A stretch of DNA of 64,000 nucleotides from Paenarthrobacter sp. A20 (GTDB lineage Bacteria > Actinomycetota > Actinomycetes > Actinomycetales > Micrococcaceae). Below are positions 33,487 through 42,808 of this stretch, piece by piece (position 1 is the stretch's first letter; the number at the start of each line of letters is the position of its first letter). Location of the stretch: assembly GCF_024168825.1 (NCBI RefSeq), contig NZ_JALJWH010000001.1:3596001-3660000 (forward strand), written 5' to 3'. The notes beneath the pieces are model-generated. The model was not told the origin of the DNA. It worked only from the letters and a program-made list of their open reading frames with translations, and did no database searches. A program made the position numbers and the translations under genes.

Positions 33487-34839
33487 ATGGCTGTAGCAGA
33501 CGAGACCTCAGGCGGAACCCGGAACCAGGGTTCCGCGCCCCAGGCACCACGCGCCGCTGTGATCGTCGGTGGCAACCGCATCCCGTTCGCGCGGACAGGT
33601 GGCGCCTACGTCAAGTCGTCCAACCAGGACATGCTGACCGCAGCCCTGGAGGGGTTGATCGCCAGGTTCGGGCTGCAGGACGAACGCATCGGTGAAGTGG
33701 CAGCGGGAGCCGTCCTCAAACACTCGAGGGACTTCAACCTCACCAGGGAGGCCGTCCTCGGATCCGCTTTGTCCCCTGAGACCCCGGCATATGACCTCCA
33801 ACAGGCCTGTGCCACGGGGCTTGAGACTGTGATCGGATTGTCCAACAAGATCAAGTTGGGGCAGATCGATTCAGCCATTGCCGGCGGAGTGGACTCGGCA
33901 TCCGATGCCCCGATCGCGGTCAGCGAAGGACTGCGCGAGATCCTGCTGGACCTGAACCGCGCGAAAACAGCCGTGCAGAAGTTAAAGATCATCGGCCGGA
34001 TCCGCCCCAAGGACCTGGCGCCCGACGCACCGAACACGGGCGAGCCACGCACCGGCCTGTCCATGGGCGAACACCAGGCACTCACCACAGCACAGTGGAA
34101 GATCACCCGTGAGGCCCAGGACGAGCTCTCTTTCAACAGCCACAGCAACCTCGCCGCCGCATACGAACGTGGGTTCTTTGATGACCTCATCACCCCGTAC
34201 CGGGGGCTCAACCGCGACTCCAACATGCGGGCCGACACCACGCTGGAGAAGCTGTCCTCGCTCAAGCCCGTCTTCGGTAAGAATCTTGGCTCCGAGGCCA
34301 CCATGACCGCCGGCAACTCAACGCCGCTCACCGATGGTGCGTCCACAGTCCTTCTGGCGACGGAGGAGTGGGCCGACGCCCATGGCCTGCCCAAGCTTGC
34401 AACAGTCCTTGATGGCGAAGCCGCGGCAGTGGACTTTGTCCACGGCAAGGACGGCCTGCTCATGGCGCCGGTCTTCGCTGTTCCCCGATTGCTGGCCCGT
34501 CATGGATTGACGCTTGAAGACATCGATTTCTTCGAAATCCATGAGGCCTTCGCTGGAACTGTCCTGAGCACGCTGGCTGCGTGGGAGGACGAGGAGTTCG
34601 GCCGGACACGCCTCGGCTTGGACGGAGCCCTCGGCAAAGTGGACCGGGCCAAGTTGAACGTCAATGGATCATCGCTTGCCGCCGGGCATCCGTTCGCTGC
34701 AACGGGTGGCAGGATCGTGGCCTCCCTTGCGAAAATGCTGCACGAGAAGGGCTCTGTCGACGGACGCCCGGCACGGGGCCTGATCTCTGTTTGCGCCGCT
34801 GGCGGCCAAGGCGTCGTCGCTCTTCTGGAAGCAGCATAG
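33487..34839 (+). CDS. fadA: Acetyl-CoA acetyltransferase/3-ketoacyl-CoA thiolase
   Basis: A 450-residue thiolase that performs the last step of beta-oxidation. Active-site residues are Cys108 in QQACATGLE, the His in AAGHPFAATG and Cys436 in VCAAGGQG. All three are intact, unlike the other thiolase in this window. ATG at 33487 follows AAAGGAG. It is most similar in arrangement to mycobacterial FadA2 (Rv0243). The next gene starts 10 bp later. Confidence 0.9.
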   Translation: MAVADETSGGTRNQGSAPQAPRAAVIVGGNRIPFARTGGAYVKSSNQDMLTAALEGLIARFGLQDERIGEVAAGAVLKHSRDFNLTREAVLGSALSPETPAYDLQQACATGLETVIGLSNKIKLGQIDSAIAGGVDSASDAPIAVSEGLREILLDLNRAKTAVQKLKIIGRIRPKDLAPDAPNTGEPRTGLSMGEHQALTTAQWKITREAQDELSFNSHSNLAAAYERGFFDDLITPYRGLNRDSNMRADTTLEKLSSLKPVFGKNLGSEATMTAGNSTPLTDGASTVLLATEEWADAHGLPKLATVLDGEAAAVDFVHGKDGLLMAPVFAVPRLLARHGLTLEDIDFFEIHEAFAGTVLSTLAAWEDEEFGRTRLGLDGALGKVDRAKLNVNGSSLAAGHPFAATGGRIVASLAKMLHEKGSVDGRPARGLISVCAAGGQGVVALLEAA

Positions 34840-34848
34840 GGGAACTCC

Positions 34849-36189
34849 ATGACAGACAAATACACGCAGCTCGTGAGTCAGGGACTGGGCAAGGACGTTG
34901 CCAAAAGGCTCGGTCTGCCGCAACCCGTGGTGCTTCGTCGATACCAGCCCGGCGCCCCGCTGGTGACCGGTCCCGTCCTGGTTGTCGGCGACAGCGCAGG
35001 AGCAGATGATCTTGCCACGACCCTCCTCGGTTGGGGCTTGGACGTGCGGCGAAACGCCTTGCCCAAGGAGAAACTGGGCGCTATTGTCGTGGTGCTCGAC
35101 GCCGTCCAGCATCCCCGCGATTTGAGCAAATCCGTACTGACTGCGGGCACCTCCCTCCGGGACCTGGCCGCCAATGCCAGAGTGGTCACGATCTCCAGGA
35201 CGTCACAGTCGGCCCTAAGCCCTGCGTCAGCTGCTGCGCGGCAGGGCATCGACGGCTTGCTGCGGTCGCTGGCCAAGGAACTGCGGGCCGGCGCGACAGC
35301 CAACGGCATACTCCTCGACGACGACCTCGCGACCACCAGCCCCTCGGCACTGGGCGCACTCAGGTTCTTCCTTTCCGGGCGCTCCGCGTACGTGGACGGA
35401 CAATTCCTGACGGTCCGATCCACCTCAGGCAGTCTGCCAAACAATTCAGACAAACCGTTGGCCGGGAAGGTCGCAGTGGTCACCGGAGCCGCCCGGGGCA
35501 TTGGTGCGGCCATCGCCCGGACGCTCCACCGTGATGGTGCCAAGGTCATCGCAGTGGACATCCCGGCAGCCGGGGACCATTTGGCCGCAGTGGCCAACGA
35601 TGTTCGAGGCACGGCACTTCAACTCGATATCAGTCGCGAGGACGCTGGGCATAGAATCATCGAGCACGCCGTGGAACGTTATGGCCGGCTCGACGTCGTG
35701 GTCCACAACGCTGGAATCACGCGCGACAGGCTCCTTGTCAACATGGACGAAGCCCGCTGGCAATCTGTCATCGCGGTCAACATCGCAGCGCAGCTGAATA
35801 TCAACGAGGCCCTCCTGGCGTCGGCGCATTTCAAGGACGCGCCCCGCATCGTCTCGGTGGCCTCCACCAGTGGCATCGCAGGTAACAGGGGCCAGACGAA
35901 TTATGGAGCCTCCAAAGGCGGCGTGATCGGCATGGTCAGGTCAACAGCGGCGTTGATGGAGCCGTTCGGCGGCACTATCAACGCCGTTGCCCCGGGATTC
36001 ATTGAAACCGACATGACCGCCAGGATGCCCTTTGCCATCCGCGAAGCCGCCCGTAGGCTGAACTCGCTCAAGCAAGGCGGCCAGCCCCAGGACGTAGCCG
36101 AGGCAATCTCCTTCCTGGCCAGCGATGCCGCCGGAGGTATCTCGGGCGAAGTACTGCGCGTCTGCGGACAACAATTGGTGGGAGCATGA
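34849..36189 (+). CDS. fabG4: High-molecular-weight 3-oxoacyl reductase, FabG4 type
   Basis: A 446-residue two-domain SDR. Residues 1-200 form a flavodoxin-like domain without a cofactor motif. Residues 205-446 are an active SDR with TGAARGIG, HNAGITRDRLL and Tyr352 in YGASK. Mycobacterial FabG4 (Rv0242c) uses NADH on 3-oxoacyl-CoA. Here it probably acts as the 3-hydroxyacyl-CoA dehydrogenase of the beta-oxidation set. It overlaps the MaoC gene by 4 bp. Confidence 0.9.
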   Translation: MTDKYTQLVSQGLGKDVAKRLGLPQPVVLRRYQPGAPLVTGPVLVVGDSAGADDLATTLLGWGLDVRRNALPKEKLGAIVVVLDAVQHPRDLSKSVLTAGTSLRDLAANARVVTISRTSQSALSPASAAARQGIDGLLRSLAKELRAGATANGILLDDDLATTSPSALGALRFFLSGRSAYVDGQFLTVRSTSGSLPNNSDKPLAGKVAVVTGAARGIGAAIARTLHRDGAKVIAVDIPAAGDHLAAVANDVRGTALQLDISREDAGHRIIEHAVERYGRLDVVVHNAGITRDRLLVNMDEARWQSVIAVNIAAQLNINEALLASAHFKDAPRIVSVASTSGIAGNRGQTNYGASKGGVIGMVRSTAALMEPFGGTINAVAPGFIETDMTARMPFAIREAARRLNSLKQGGQPQDVAEAISFLASDAAGGISGEVLRVCGQQLVGA

Positions 36190-37112
36190 TAGACCCACAG
36201 CCGGTGGTGCTGGGCGAGCTGCCGTCGCTGTCCAAGCTCTATGTCAATGCGGCAACAACTGCCGCGCGTCGGCGGGTACTCGGGGCATCTACGGGAGAGA
36301 ATCGGTTGCCGGCCGTCAGCCACGAAGTCAGGAACGTCCTGGCCGACGTTGGAAACCTGACCGCCTACCAACACCTGGTGGGGGAGTCAGCCAGTGACAT
36401 CCTGCCGGCGGGCTACGTCCATGCGCTGGCCTTCCCGGTATCCATGAGCGTGATGAACCGTGATGACTTTCCGTTGCCGCTTCTGGGAATGATCCACCTG
36501 AGGAACCACGTGGAGCAGCGGGCACCCATCGTTTTTTCGGAGGCCCTGGACATCCGGTCGTGGGCAGAAAACCTGGCCGGCCACAAGTCCGGAACCCAAG
36601 TGGACGTGGTGGCGGAAGTCCGTTCATCTTCGGCCGGGGAACTGTTGTGGCGCGGCGTCTCCACGTATCTGGCCAAGGGCGTCTTCATTCCGGGCATCGA
36701 CAAACCGGGCAGTCCAAACGGTGCGACGGGACCCGCCGACTTTTCACCCCCGGATCCCACCGCGCTGTGGCAACTCGGTTTGGACATCGGTCGCAGCTAC
36801 GCCACAGTCTCAGGCGACTTCAATCCGATCCACCTCAGTATTCTCTCCGCGAAGGCACTGGGATTGCGCGGGTCCATAGCCCACGGTATGTACCTGGCCT
36901 CCCGCGCACTTGCCGATGTTGGGGCTGTCAAGGCTGATTCCTTTTCGTGGGATGTAGCTTTTGAGGCCCCAGTGTTCCTCCCAGCGCGCGTTGCCTTGGA
37001 CATCGCGACAGTCCATTCAGGGTCCGGAGGTTGGGAGCGCTCGGACTATGTGGCGTGGAATCCGCGCAGCGGCCGGCGTCACTTCACAGGCACAGTTTCA
37101 GCCATGTCCTAA
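36186..37112 (+). CDS. MaoC-like acyl-CoA hydratase, HtdX type
   Basis: A 308-residue double hot-dog protein. The hydratase motif ATVSGDFNPIHLS followed by GSIAHGMYLASRAL contains the catalytic Asp and His. It corresponds to Rv0241c (HtdX) next to fabG4 and fadA2. It should hydrate 2-enoyl-CoA to the (R)-3-hydroxyacyl-CoA. The first 160 residues are a degenerate hot-dog half. It starts with ATGA overlapping fabG4 and is the last gene of the operon. Confidence 0.88.
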   Translation: MIDPQPVVLGELPSLSKLYVNAATTAARRRVLGASTGENRLPAVSHEVRNVLADVGNLTAYQHLVGESASDILPAGYVHALAFPVSMSVMNRDDFPLPLLGMIHLRNHVEQRAPIVFSEALDIRSWAENLAGHKSGTQVDVVAEVRSSSAGELLWRGVSTYLAKGVFIPGIDKPGSPNGATGPADFSPPDPTALWQLGLDIGRSYATVSGDFNPIHLSILSAKALGLRGSIAHGMYLASRALADVGAVKADSFSWDVAFEAPVFLPARVALDIATVHSGSGGWERSDYVAWNPRSGRRHFTGTVSAMS

Positions 37113-37122
37113 AGCAAGCACG

Positions 37123-37164
37123 GACGACGGCGGCAGCTACCGTGAAGTGACTGCCGCCGTCGTC
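37123..37164. terminator. Hairpin after the MaoC gene
   Basis: GACGACGGCGGCAG at 37123-37136 pairs perfectly with 37151-37164 around a 14-nt loop. The downstream T-tract is poor, so termination is likely but not certain. From 37165 to 37390 I see no gene and no other clear element. Confidence 0.5.
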
Positions 37165-37390
37165 GCTATTCCTTGAGACCGCGAGGTGGTGGATTCCGCC
37201 GTTTGCTCCGGTCCGCAAGGTGGCCGTCACGTCACCCGCGGCGTCCGGCTGGAGAGTCAGTGTTCTTGCCACCTGGCCGGGACCGAGAAAGTCTTCGCGC
37301 CTGGCCATCTTTGCCTTTTGTGAGCAGGGAAGAAACAATTGTGATCAACCTCGCATTGAAGGTTGAGCAGCGACTTGGCGGCAAAATAAA

Positions 37391-37422
37391 CAAGGCCCGG
37401 AATCCGTGGATTCCAGGCCTTG
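37391..37422 (-). terminator. Terminator of the tRNA-Leu gene
   Basis: On the minus strand, AAGGCCTGGAATCC pairs with GGATTCCGGGCCTT around ACG. TGTTTATTTTG follows, so it should end the tRNA transcript. Confidence 0.75.
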
Positions 37423-37428
37423 CGATTG

Positions 37429-37511
37429 TGCGCGGAGGGGGACTTGAACCCCCACCCCCTTTCGAGGACTAGCACCTCAAGCTAGCGCGTCTGCCATTCC
37501 GCCACCCGCGC
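37429..37511 (-). tRNA. tRNA-Leu (anticodon GAG)
   Basis: An 83-nt class II tRNA on the minus strand. The acceptor stem GCGCGGG pairs with TCCGCGC, ending in discriminator A. The anticodon arm CTAGC-TTGAGGT-GCTAG gives anticodon GAG. A long variable arm and a T arm GGGGG-TTCAAGT-CCCCC are present. CCA is not encoded. The 264 bp between it and the M20 gene show no further gene. Confidence 0.95.
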
Positions 37512-37775
37512 AGGTGGTATTCAGATGGTCCGTTTCGCACCTTCCGGTGCTTCACTTTCCTCCGAAGCAGCGAGAAAAACTCTAACACGGTTTCGGGTAG
37601 CTGAAAAATCGGCGCTGGTCAGGGCGCCTTCCATGGACGCCCGGCGACCCGTGGCGCAACCAATGCCTGACTCAGGTCGCTGCTGGTGAGTAGGCTGATG
37701 GGACACGGGACGGGCTGCGGAATCCGCAAGGCGCGTCGCCGGAACCTGCAGCCCAGCCACGCAAGGAGAGTTTCC

Positions 37776-39080
37776 ATGTCTGTCATCCGCCCAGAAGACG
37801 AAGTCGTCCGGATCTGCCAGGAGCTCATCCGCATTGACTCCTCCAACTTCGGCGACGACTCAGGACCAGGAGAGCGTGCCGCAGCGGAATACACCGCCGG
37901 GCTCATCACCGAAGTAGGTCTCGACGCCGAGATCTTCGAGTCCGCCCCGGGGCGGGCAAACGTTGTAACCCGCCTGGCGGGGGAGGACCCCTCAGCCGAC
38001 GCCCTGGTGGTGCACGGTCACTTGGACGTTGTTCCTGCCCTTAAGGACCAGTGGAGCGTTGATCCTTTCAGCGGTGAACTGAAGGATGGGCTGGTATGGG
38101 GCCGCGGCGCCGTGGACATGAAGGACATGGACGCCATGATCCTGTCGGTCATGCGCGACTTTGCCCGGACGGGCCGCAAGCCCAAGCGCGACATCATCTT
38201 TGCCTTCTTTGCCGACGAAGAGGCCGGCGGTACGTATGGTGCGCGGTACGCCATCGAACATCGGCGCGAGCTCTTCGACGGCGCCACCGAGGCAATCTCC
38301 GAGGTTGGCGGATTCTCAGCCACCATCGGTGGCCAGCGGACCTACCTGCTCCAAACTGCCGAAAAAGGGCTGTCCTGGCTGCGACTCGTGGCGCACGGGC
38401 GGGCAGGCCACGGTTCCCAGATCAACACCGACAATGCCGTCACCAGGCTTGCAGCTGCAGTAACCAGGATCGGCGAGTACAAGTGGCCGGTGGAACTGAC
38501 GCCTACCACGCGGCAGTTCCTTGACGGCGTGACTGAACTGACCGGCGTCGAATTCGATGCCGAGAACCCGGACATCCTCCTGAAGGAGCTGGGCACGGTG
38601 GCCCGGTTCGTGGGCGCCACGCTGCAGAATACGTCCAACCCCACGCTGCTGCGCTCCGGCTACAAGCACAATGTCATCCCCGAGTCTGCCGAGGCCTTCG
38701 TGGACTGCCGCACCTTGCCCGGCCAGCAGGAACTGGTGTTCGAGACCATCAAGGAGCTTGCCGGCGACGGTATCGACATCAGCTATGTCAACAAGGATGT
38801 GTCCCTTGAGGTCCCGTTCGCAGGCAACCTGGTTGATTCCATGATCGATGCCCTGCACTCCGAGGATCCCGGCGCCAAGGTGCTTCCGTACACTCTCTCC
38901 GGCGGCACGGACAACAAGTCGCTGAGCAAGATCGGTATCACCGGCTACGGCTTCGCTCCGCTGATGCTGCCCGACGAGCTCGACTTCACGGGCATGTTCC
39001 ACGGTGTCGATGAGCGTGTTCCGGCCGAGTCACTGCAATTCGGCGCCCGCGTCCTGAACAGGCTGCTCAGCAACTACTAA
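37776..39080 (+). CDS. M20-family metallopeptidase
   Basis: A 434-residue di-zinc peptidase/deacylase of the M20/M25/M40 family. Metal-binding positions are visible in HGHLDVVP, RGAVDMKDMD, FADEEAGGTYG, DCRTLPG and FHGVDERVP. A lid/dimerisation domain lies at about residues 190-310. The substrate (dipeptide or N-acyl amino acid) is not clear. The ATG at 37776 has AAGGAGAG upstream. It precedes the acyl-CoA dehydrogenase-like gene by 27 bp. Confidence 0.9.
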   Translation: MSVIRPEDEVVRICQELIRIDSSNFGDDSGPGERAAAEYTAGLITEVGLDAEIFESAPGRANVVTRLAGEDPSADALVVHGHLDVVPALKDQWSVDPFSGELKDGLVWGRGAVDMKDMDAMILSVMRDFARTGRKPKRDIIFAFFADEEAGGTYGARYAIEHRRELFDGATEAISEVGGFSATIGGQRTYLLQTAEKGLSWLRLVAHGRAGHGSQINTDNAVTRLAAAVTRIGEYKWPVELTPTTRQFLDGVTELTGVEFDAENPDILLKELGTVARFVGATLQNTSNPTLLRSGYKHNVIPESAEAFVDCRTLPGQQELVFETIKELAGDGIDISYVNKDVSLEVPFAGNLVDSMIDALHSEDPGAKVLPYTLSGGTDNKSLSKIGITGYGFAPLMLPDELDFTGMFHGVDERVPAESLQFGARVLNRLLSNY

Positions 39081-39107
39081 CCGCAATCACCAGAAGGAGG
39101 CCTGGCC

Positions 39108-40277
39108 ATGGCTCCCGAAGAAATCCTTCCCGACGCCCTGCTTGAGCGCCTGCGCGGTCGCGCGGCCGGCTACGACCAGAACAACGGGTTCTTCCACGAG
39201 GATCTGGAGGAGCTGGCGGCGGCCGGTTACCTTAAGCTCTTCGTGCCTGAGGTCGACGGCGGATTCGGGCTCGGTCTCGAAGCGGTAGCTGCCTTGCAGC
39301 AGCGGCTCGCCACAGCCGCCCCGGCCACAGCACTGGCTGTGAATATGCACCTGGTGTGGACCGGCGTCGCGCATGCCATGACGGCGAGGGGCGATGACTC
39401 ATTGGACTTCGTCCTTAAGGAAGCCGGCCGAGGAGAAGTGTTTGCCTTCGGTATTTCCGAAGCGGGCAACGACTCCATGTTGTTCGATTCCGGCACTGTG
39501 GCGGAGCCACTGCCCGATGGAAGCTACCGCTTCACCGGCAGGAAGATCTTTACAAGCCTTTCACGTGGCTGGACCCGGCTGGGTACGTTCGGCAAAGACG
39601 CGGATGCACGGGAGGGAGAGGGTGAGCTCGTCTTCGGCTTCCTCCGACGGGATGAGCCTGGACACGAAACCCTCAGCGACTGGGACACTTTGGGGATGCG
39701 GGCAAGTGCTTCGAACACTACGCTTTTGCACGGCGCCGTCATTCCAGCGGATCGGATCTTCCGGAAGTTGCCGGTGGGGCCCAATAAGGACCTGCTGATC
39801 TTTGCCATCTTCGCTTGCTTCGAAACGCTTCTGGCCGCGGTATATACGGGTGTCGCCGAGCGGGCTTTCACCCTTGGGGTGCAGAACGTCAAGCAACGCG
39901 TGTCGGCGAAGCATGGCGGACGCAGCTTCGCCCAGGATCCTGACATCCGCTGGAAGGTTGCCGACGCCGCTTTGGCCATGGACGGCATCTCCCCGCAGAT
40001 ATCCACGATTGCCCGCGACGTGGACAATCTGGTGGACCACGGAGCCCAGTGGTTCCCCAAACTGGTGGGACTCAAATCCCGGGCTACGGAAAACGCACGC
40101 CACGTGGTGGACCTGGCGATCCGGGTCACGGGCGGATCCAGTTACTTCAGGGGTTCCGAGATGGAGCGCCTCTACCGGGATGTCCTGGCGGGTATCTTCC
40201 ATCCATCCAATGACGAATCCGCGCACAACACGGTGGCCAACGCATGGTTGGGGCCGTTGGAGGACCAGGGGGCCTGA
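39108..40277 (+). CDS. Acyl-CoA dehydrogenase-family flavoprotein, divergent active site
   Basis: A 389-residue flavoprotein of the acyl-CoA dehydrogenase fold. The FAD-site motif that usually reads xTEPxAGSD is ISEAGNDS. The usual EGT catalytic Glu near the C-terminus is not visible; the region reads GIFHPSNDESAHN. The C-terminal sequence YRDVLAGIFHPSND is closer to flavin monooxygenase-type relatives. So it may be an oxygenase or an atypical dehydrogenase. AGAAGGAGG lies 8 bp before the ATG. It converges with DUF5703, leaving 6 bp. Confidence 0.8.
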   Translation: MAPEEILPDALLERLRGRAAGYDQNNGFFHEDLEELAAAGYLKLFVPEVDGGFGLGLEAVAALQQRLATAAPATALAVNMHLVWTGVAHAMTARGDDSLDFVLKEAGRGEVFAFGISEAGNDSMLFDSGTVAEPLPDGSYRFTGRKIFTSLSRGWTRLGTFGKDADAREGEGELVFGFLRRDEPGHETLSDWDTLGMRASASNTTLLHGAVIPADRIFRKLPVGPNKDLLIFAIFACFETLLAAVYTGVAERAFTLGVQNVKQRVSAKHGGRSFAQDPDIRWKVADAALAMDGISPQISTIARDVDNLVDHGAQWFPKLVGLKSRATENARHVVDLAIRVTGGSSYFRGSEMERLYRDVLAGIFHPSNDESAHNTVANAWLGPLEDQGA

Positions 40278-40283
40278 CCGCGC

Positions 40284-40517
40284 CTAGACGGTTCGCTGCA
40301 CGGAATAGACCTTGCGGCGGAGCCAGAAGCGCCTGCCACCGCCAACGTAGAGCACGCTGCGTTCGAGCTCCCACTTGCCATACTCGGAATGTTCGGCGAG
40401 CCGGCGGCGGGCATCGGGCAGCGAATCGTCAGGTCCTACCGTCAGGACGAGGTACTCGTACTGACGTGCATAATCTCGTTGGCGCTCCACGGAGCTACCC
40501 GGAAATTGTTCTCTCAT
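40284..40517 (-). CDS. DUF5703 small protein
   Basis: A 77-residue protein. YEYLVLTVGPDDSLPDARR and the C-terminal GGRRFWLRRKVY are the DUF5703 pattern, a beta-rich small actinobacterial family of unknown function. ATG at 40517 with GGAGAGGG upstream; the longer frame to 40586 would overlap the divergent small acidic gene. Confidence 0.75.
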   Translation of the reverse strand: MREQFPGSSVERQRDYARQYEYLVLTVGPDDSLPDARRRLAEHSEYGKWELERSVLYVGGGRRFWLRRKVYSVQRTV

Positions 40518-40556
40518 CCCTCTCCATTTTCGTCCTTTTCCGGCTAACGTGAAGTC

Positions 40557-40814
40557 ATGAGCATCGATCCGCGTGTCGCGCTTCAATCATTGACCGCCGC
40601 CCTTGAAGAGCACCTGGCCGCCGCATCCGCCCGGCGCGGTGAGGGCGACCCCAACGTCGAGGCCGCATTTTTCGGCGTGGCCGATGCCTTCGAAGTTTAT
40701 GAGGACGCACTCTATGAGGCGTATTCCGAAGTTACTCCGCTGCAGGTCTTCGACGACGAGGAGGAAGACGACGAGGAGATCTCCGACGAAGACCTCGAGA
40801 TCGTCGAGGACTGA
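40557..40814 (+). CDS. Small acidic protein, unknown
   Basis: An 85-residue protein with a helical N-terminus and an extremely acidic C-terminus (about 20 Asp/Glu in the last 25 residues). Similar proteins are often labelled primosomal protein in Arthrobacter genomes, as I remember, but no basis for that is visible. It has a clear terminator 10 bp after its stop. Confidence 0.7.
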   Translation: MSIDPRVALQSLTAALEEHLAAASARRGEGDPNVEAAFFGVADAFEVYEDALYEAYSEVTPLQVFDDEEEDDEEISDEDLEIVED

Positions 40815-40824
40815 ATATCCGACG

Positions 40825-40855
40825 AACCGGCCGCCCTCGGGTGGCCGGTTTTTTT
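40825..40855 (+). terminator. Terminator after the small acidic gene
   Basis: AACCGGCC at 40825-40832 pairs with GGCCGGTT at 40843-40850, followed by TTTTT. The next 213 bp, to the sugar transferase at 41069, hold no gene that I can support. Confidence 0.85.
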
Positions 40856-41068
40856 GTGCCGCTGTGGTCATTTCAGTGGTGGTTCCGGCCCGTGTTTCCG
40901 CGGTTTATCGTCCTCCAGGCACGTAGTCCCGTCAACGCCAGCTAGGTACTTGCACGTAGGGGCCATAGGTAATCCTGCGCAAAGTTGAGTATCGACTACT
41001 GGTGCGCCTCCGGTCGGCCGCAGCTTCACTGATAGGTAGGCAACGGCAGGTCTCCAAAGAAGGCTGAC

Positions 41069-42751
41069 ATGGTAAAAGTTCCAGTCTTGCGTTTAGGCAA
41101 GGTAGCGGCACCCAAAGGTGCGGCCCATGCCCCCGCGGGGTCGGCCTTCCCGGTTCAACCCGTCGTCGCCGACGTCAATCCGCCTGTGTCTCCCTGGATT
41201 GGCAAGTCCGCTGCTGCACAGCGGACTGAAAAGGCGGGACTGGCGGCGCTGAGGCCGGATGTCACCCTGGACCTCGTGCTGCCGCCAGTCACCCACCGCC
41301 GCCCGCGGGCAAAGGCTCCCCACAAGGACCGCTTGACGTGGACACGCCTCCTGACCAACAGCCTCCGCCTGGCTGACACGGCCTTGGTTGCCGGCGCCGT
41401 CATTGCCGGACTCGTCGTGAATACAAACGGAATGGCCCTGGTGGCCGGCAGTCCTGCCCAGCCAAGACACCTGGTGCTCGGATTGATTCTTGGGGTCGTA
41501 TGGCTGGCGGCCCTGGAGGTATACAGGACCCGCGATCCCAAAGTTCTGGGCGTCGGTCCCGAAGAGTACAAGCGCGTACTCTCGGCAAGTTTCCGGGTCT
41601 TCGGATTCCTCGGCATCGTAGCGGTGGTTTTCCGTTTGGAGGCCGTCAGCTCCTTTGTCCTCATTTCCTTGCCCCTGGGCCTGGTAGCCCTGACGGGCAG
41701 CAGGTGGGGTTTCCGCCGGTGGCTAAGCCACGAGAAGTCACGCGGACGTTGCCTCTCACGCGCGATCGTGGTGGGTGAGCCCCAGGACGTCAGGTACGTC
41801 ATCAAGCAGATCAATCGGAAGTCCGGTGCTGCCTACGACATCCTTGGCGCCTGCCTCCCCGGGGCGCGCCGCGGCACTGTCCTTGCGGTGGACCACCTGC
41901 GCGTCCCTGTCTTGTCTTCGATCTACGGTGTTGCCAACACTGTCCGGCAGACCGGCGCCAATGCGGTGATCGTGGCCGGGCCAGTGCCTGGTGGAAACCA
42001 ATTCATCCAGGAGCTCGGTTGGCGGCTGGAGGAGAACGCCGCCGAATTGGTCCTGGCCGCGACCCTGACCAACGTCGCCGGGCCGCGCATCCACTGGCGG
42101 CCCGTGGAAGGGCTGCCACTGATGCATGTGGATATTCCGCACTACTCCGGAGGCAAGCACACGTTGAAGCGGCTCATGGACATCACGGTATCGGCAACCG
42201 CCTTGCTGGTCCTGGCGCCGGTCCTTCTCGTCCTTGCCGTGATCGTCCGCGCAGACAGTCCCGGGCCTTTCCTGTTCAGGCAGGAACGGATCGGAAAGCA
42301 AGGTACCACTTTCCAGATGCTGAAGTTCCGTTCCATGGTGGTCGACGCCGAAGCCCATCTGGATGCACTCAGCAACCAGGACGAGGGCGCGGGCGTGCTT
42401 TTCAAGATCCGCGGCGACCCACGCGTCACCCGCTGCGGCCGGTGGATGCGGAAGTACTCCCTGGATGAACTGCCGCAGTTCTGGAACGTCCTGGTAGGAA
42501 ACATGAGCCTGGTGGGGCCCAGGCCGCCGCTGTCCCGGGAGGTCAGCGGCTACGAGCGCCACACACACCGCCGGCTGCTGATCAAGCCGGGGATCACTGG
42601 GTTGTGGCAAATCAACGGACGCTCCGACCTTCCGTGGGATGAGGCAGTCCGGCTGGATCTCTACTACGTGGAGAACTGGTCAATAGCGGGGGACTTAATG
42701 ATCATGTGGCGGACCTTCCGGGCCATGACCCGGCCGTCCGGCGCCTACTAG
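41069..42751 (+). CDS. Initiating sugar-phosphate transferase (WbaP/WcaJ type)
   Basis: A 560-residue polyprenyl-phosphate sugar-1-phosphate transferase that should start the exopolysaccharide unit on undecaprenyl phosphate. After a Pro/Ala-rich leader of about 100 residues come four to five membrane helices (to about residue 225). Then a CoA-binding-like domain follows and, from about residue 365, the catalytic domain with RQERIGKQGTTFQMLKFRSM and DELPQFWNVLVGNMSLVGPRPP. The ATG has AAGAAGG 6 bp upstream. It is the first gene of the operon. Confidence 0.92.
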   Translation: MVKVPVLRLGKVAAPKGAAHAPAGSAFPVQPVVADVNPPVSPWIGKSAAAQRTEKAGLAALRPDVTLDLVLPPVTHRRPRAKAPHKDRLTWTRLLTNSLRLADTALVAGAVIAGLVVNTNGMALVAGSPAQPRHLVLGLILGVVWLAALEVYRTRDPKVLGVGPEEYKRVLSASFRVFGFLGIVAVVFRLEAVSSFVLISLPLGLVALTGSRWGFRRWLSHEKSRGRCLSRAIVVGEPQDVRYVIKQINRKSGAAYDILGACLPGARRGTVLAVDHLRVPVLSSIYGVANTVRQTGANAVIVAGPVPGGNQFIQELGWRLEENAAELVLAATLTNVAGPRIHWRPVEGLPLMHVDIPHYSGGKHTLKRLMDITVSATALLVLAPVLLVLAVIVRADSPGPFLFRQERIGKQGTTFQMLKFRSMVVDAEAHLDALSNQDEGAGVLFKIRGDPRVTRCGRWMRKYSLDELPQFWNVLVGNMSLVGPRPPLSREVSGYERHTHRRLLIKPGITGLWQINGRSDLPWDEAVRLDLYYVENWSIAGDLMIMWRTFRAMTRPSGAY

Positions 42752-42808
42752 TGAAAGTCACGCATTACCTGACAAGAACCGCGCTATCACACAGAAGTCG
42801 AGTGGGAA

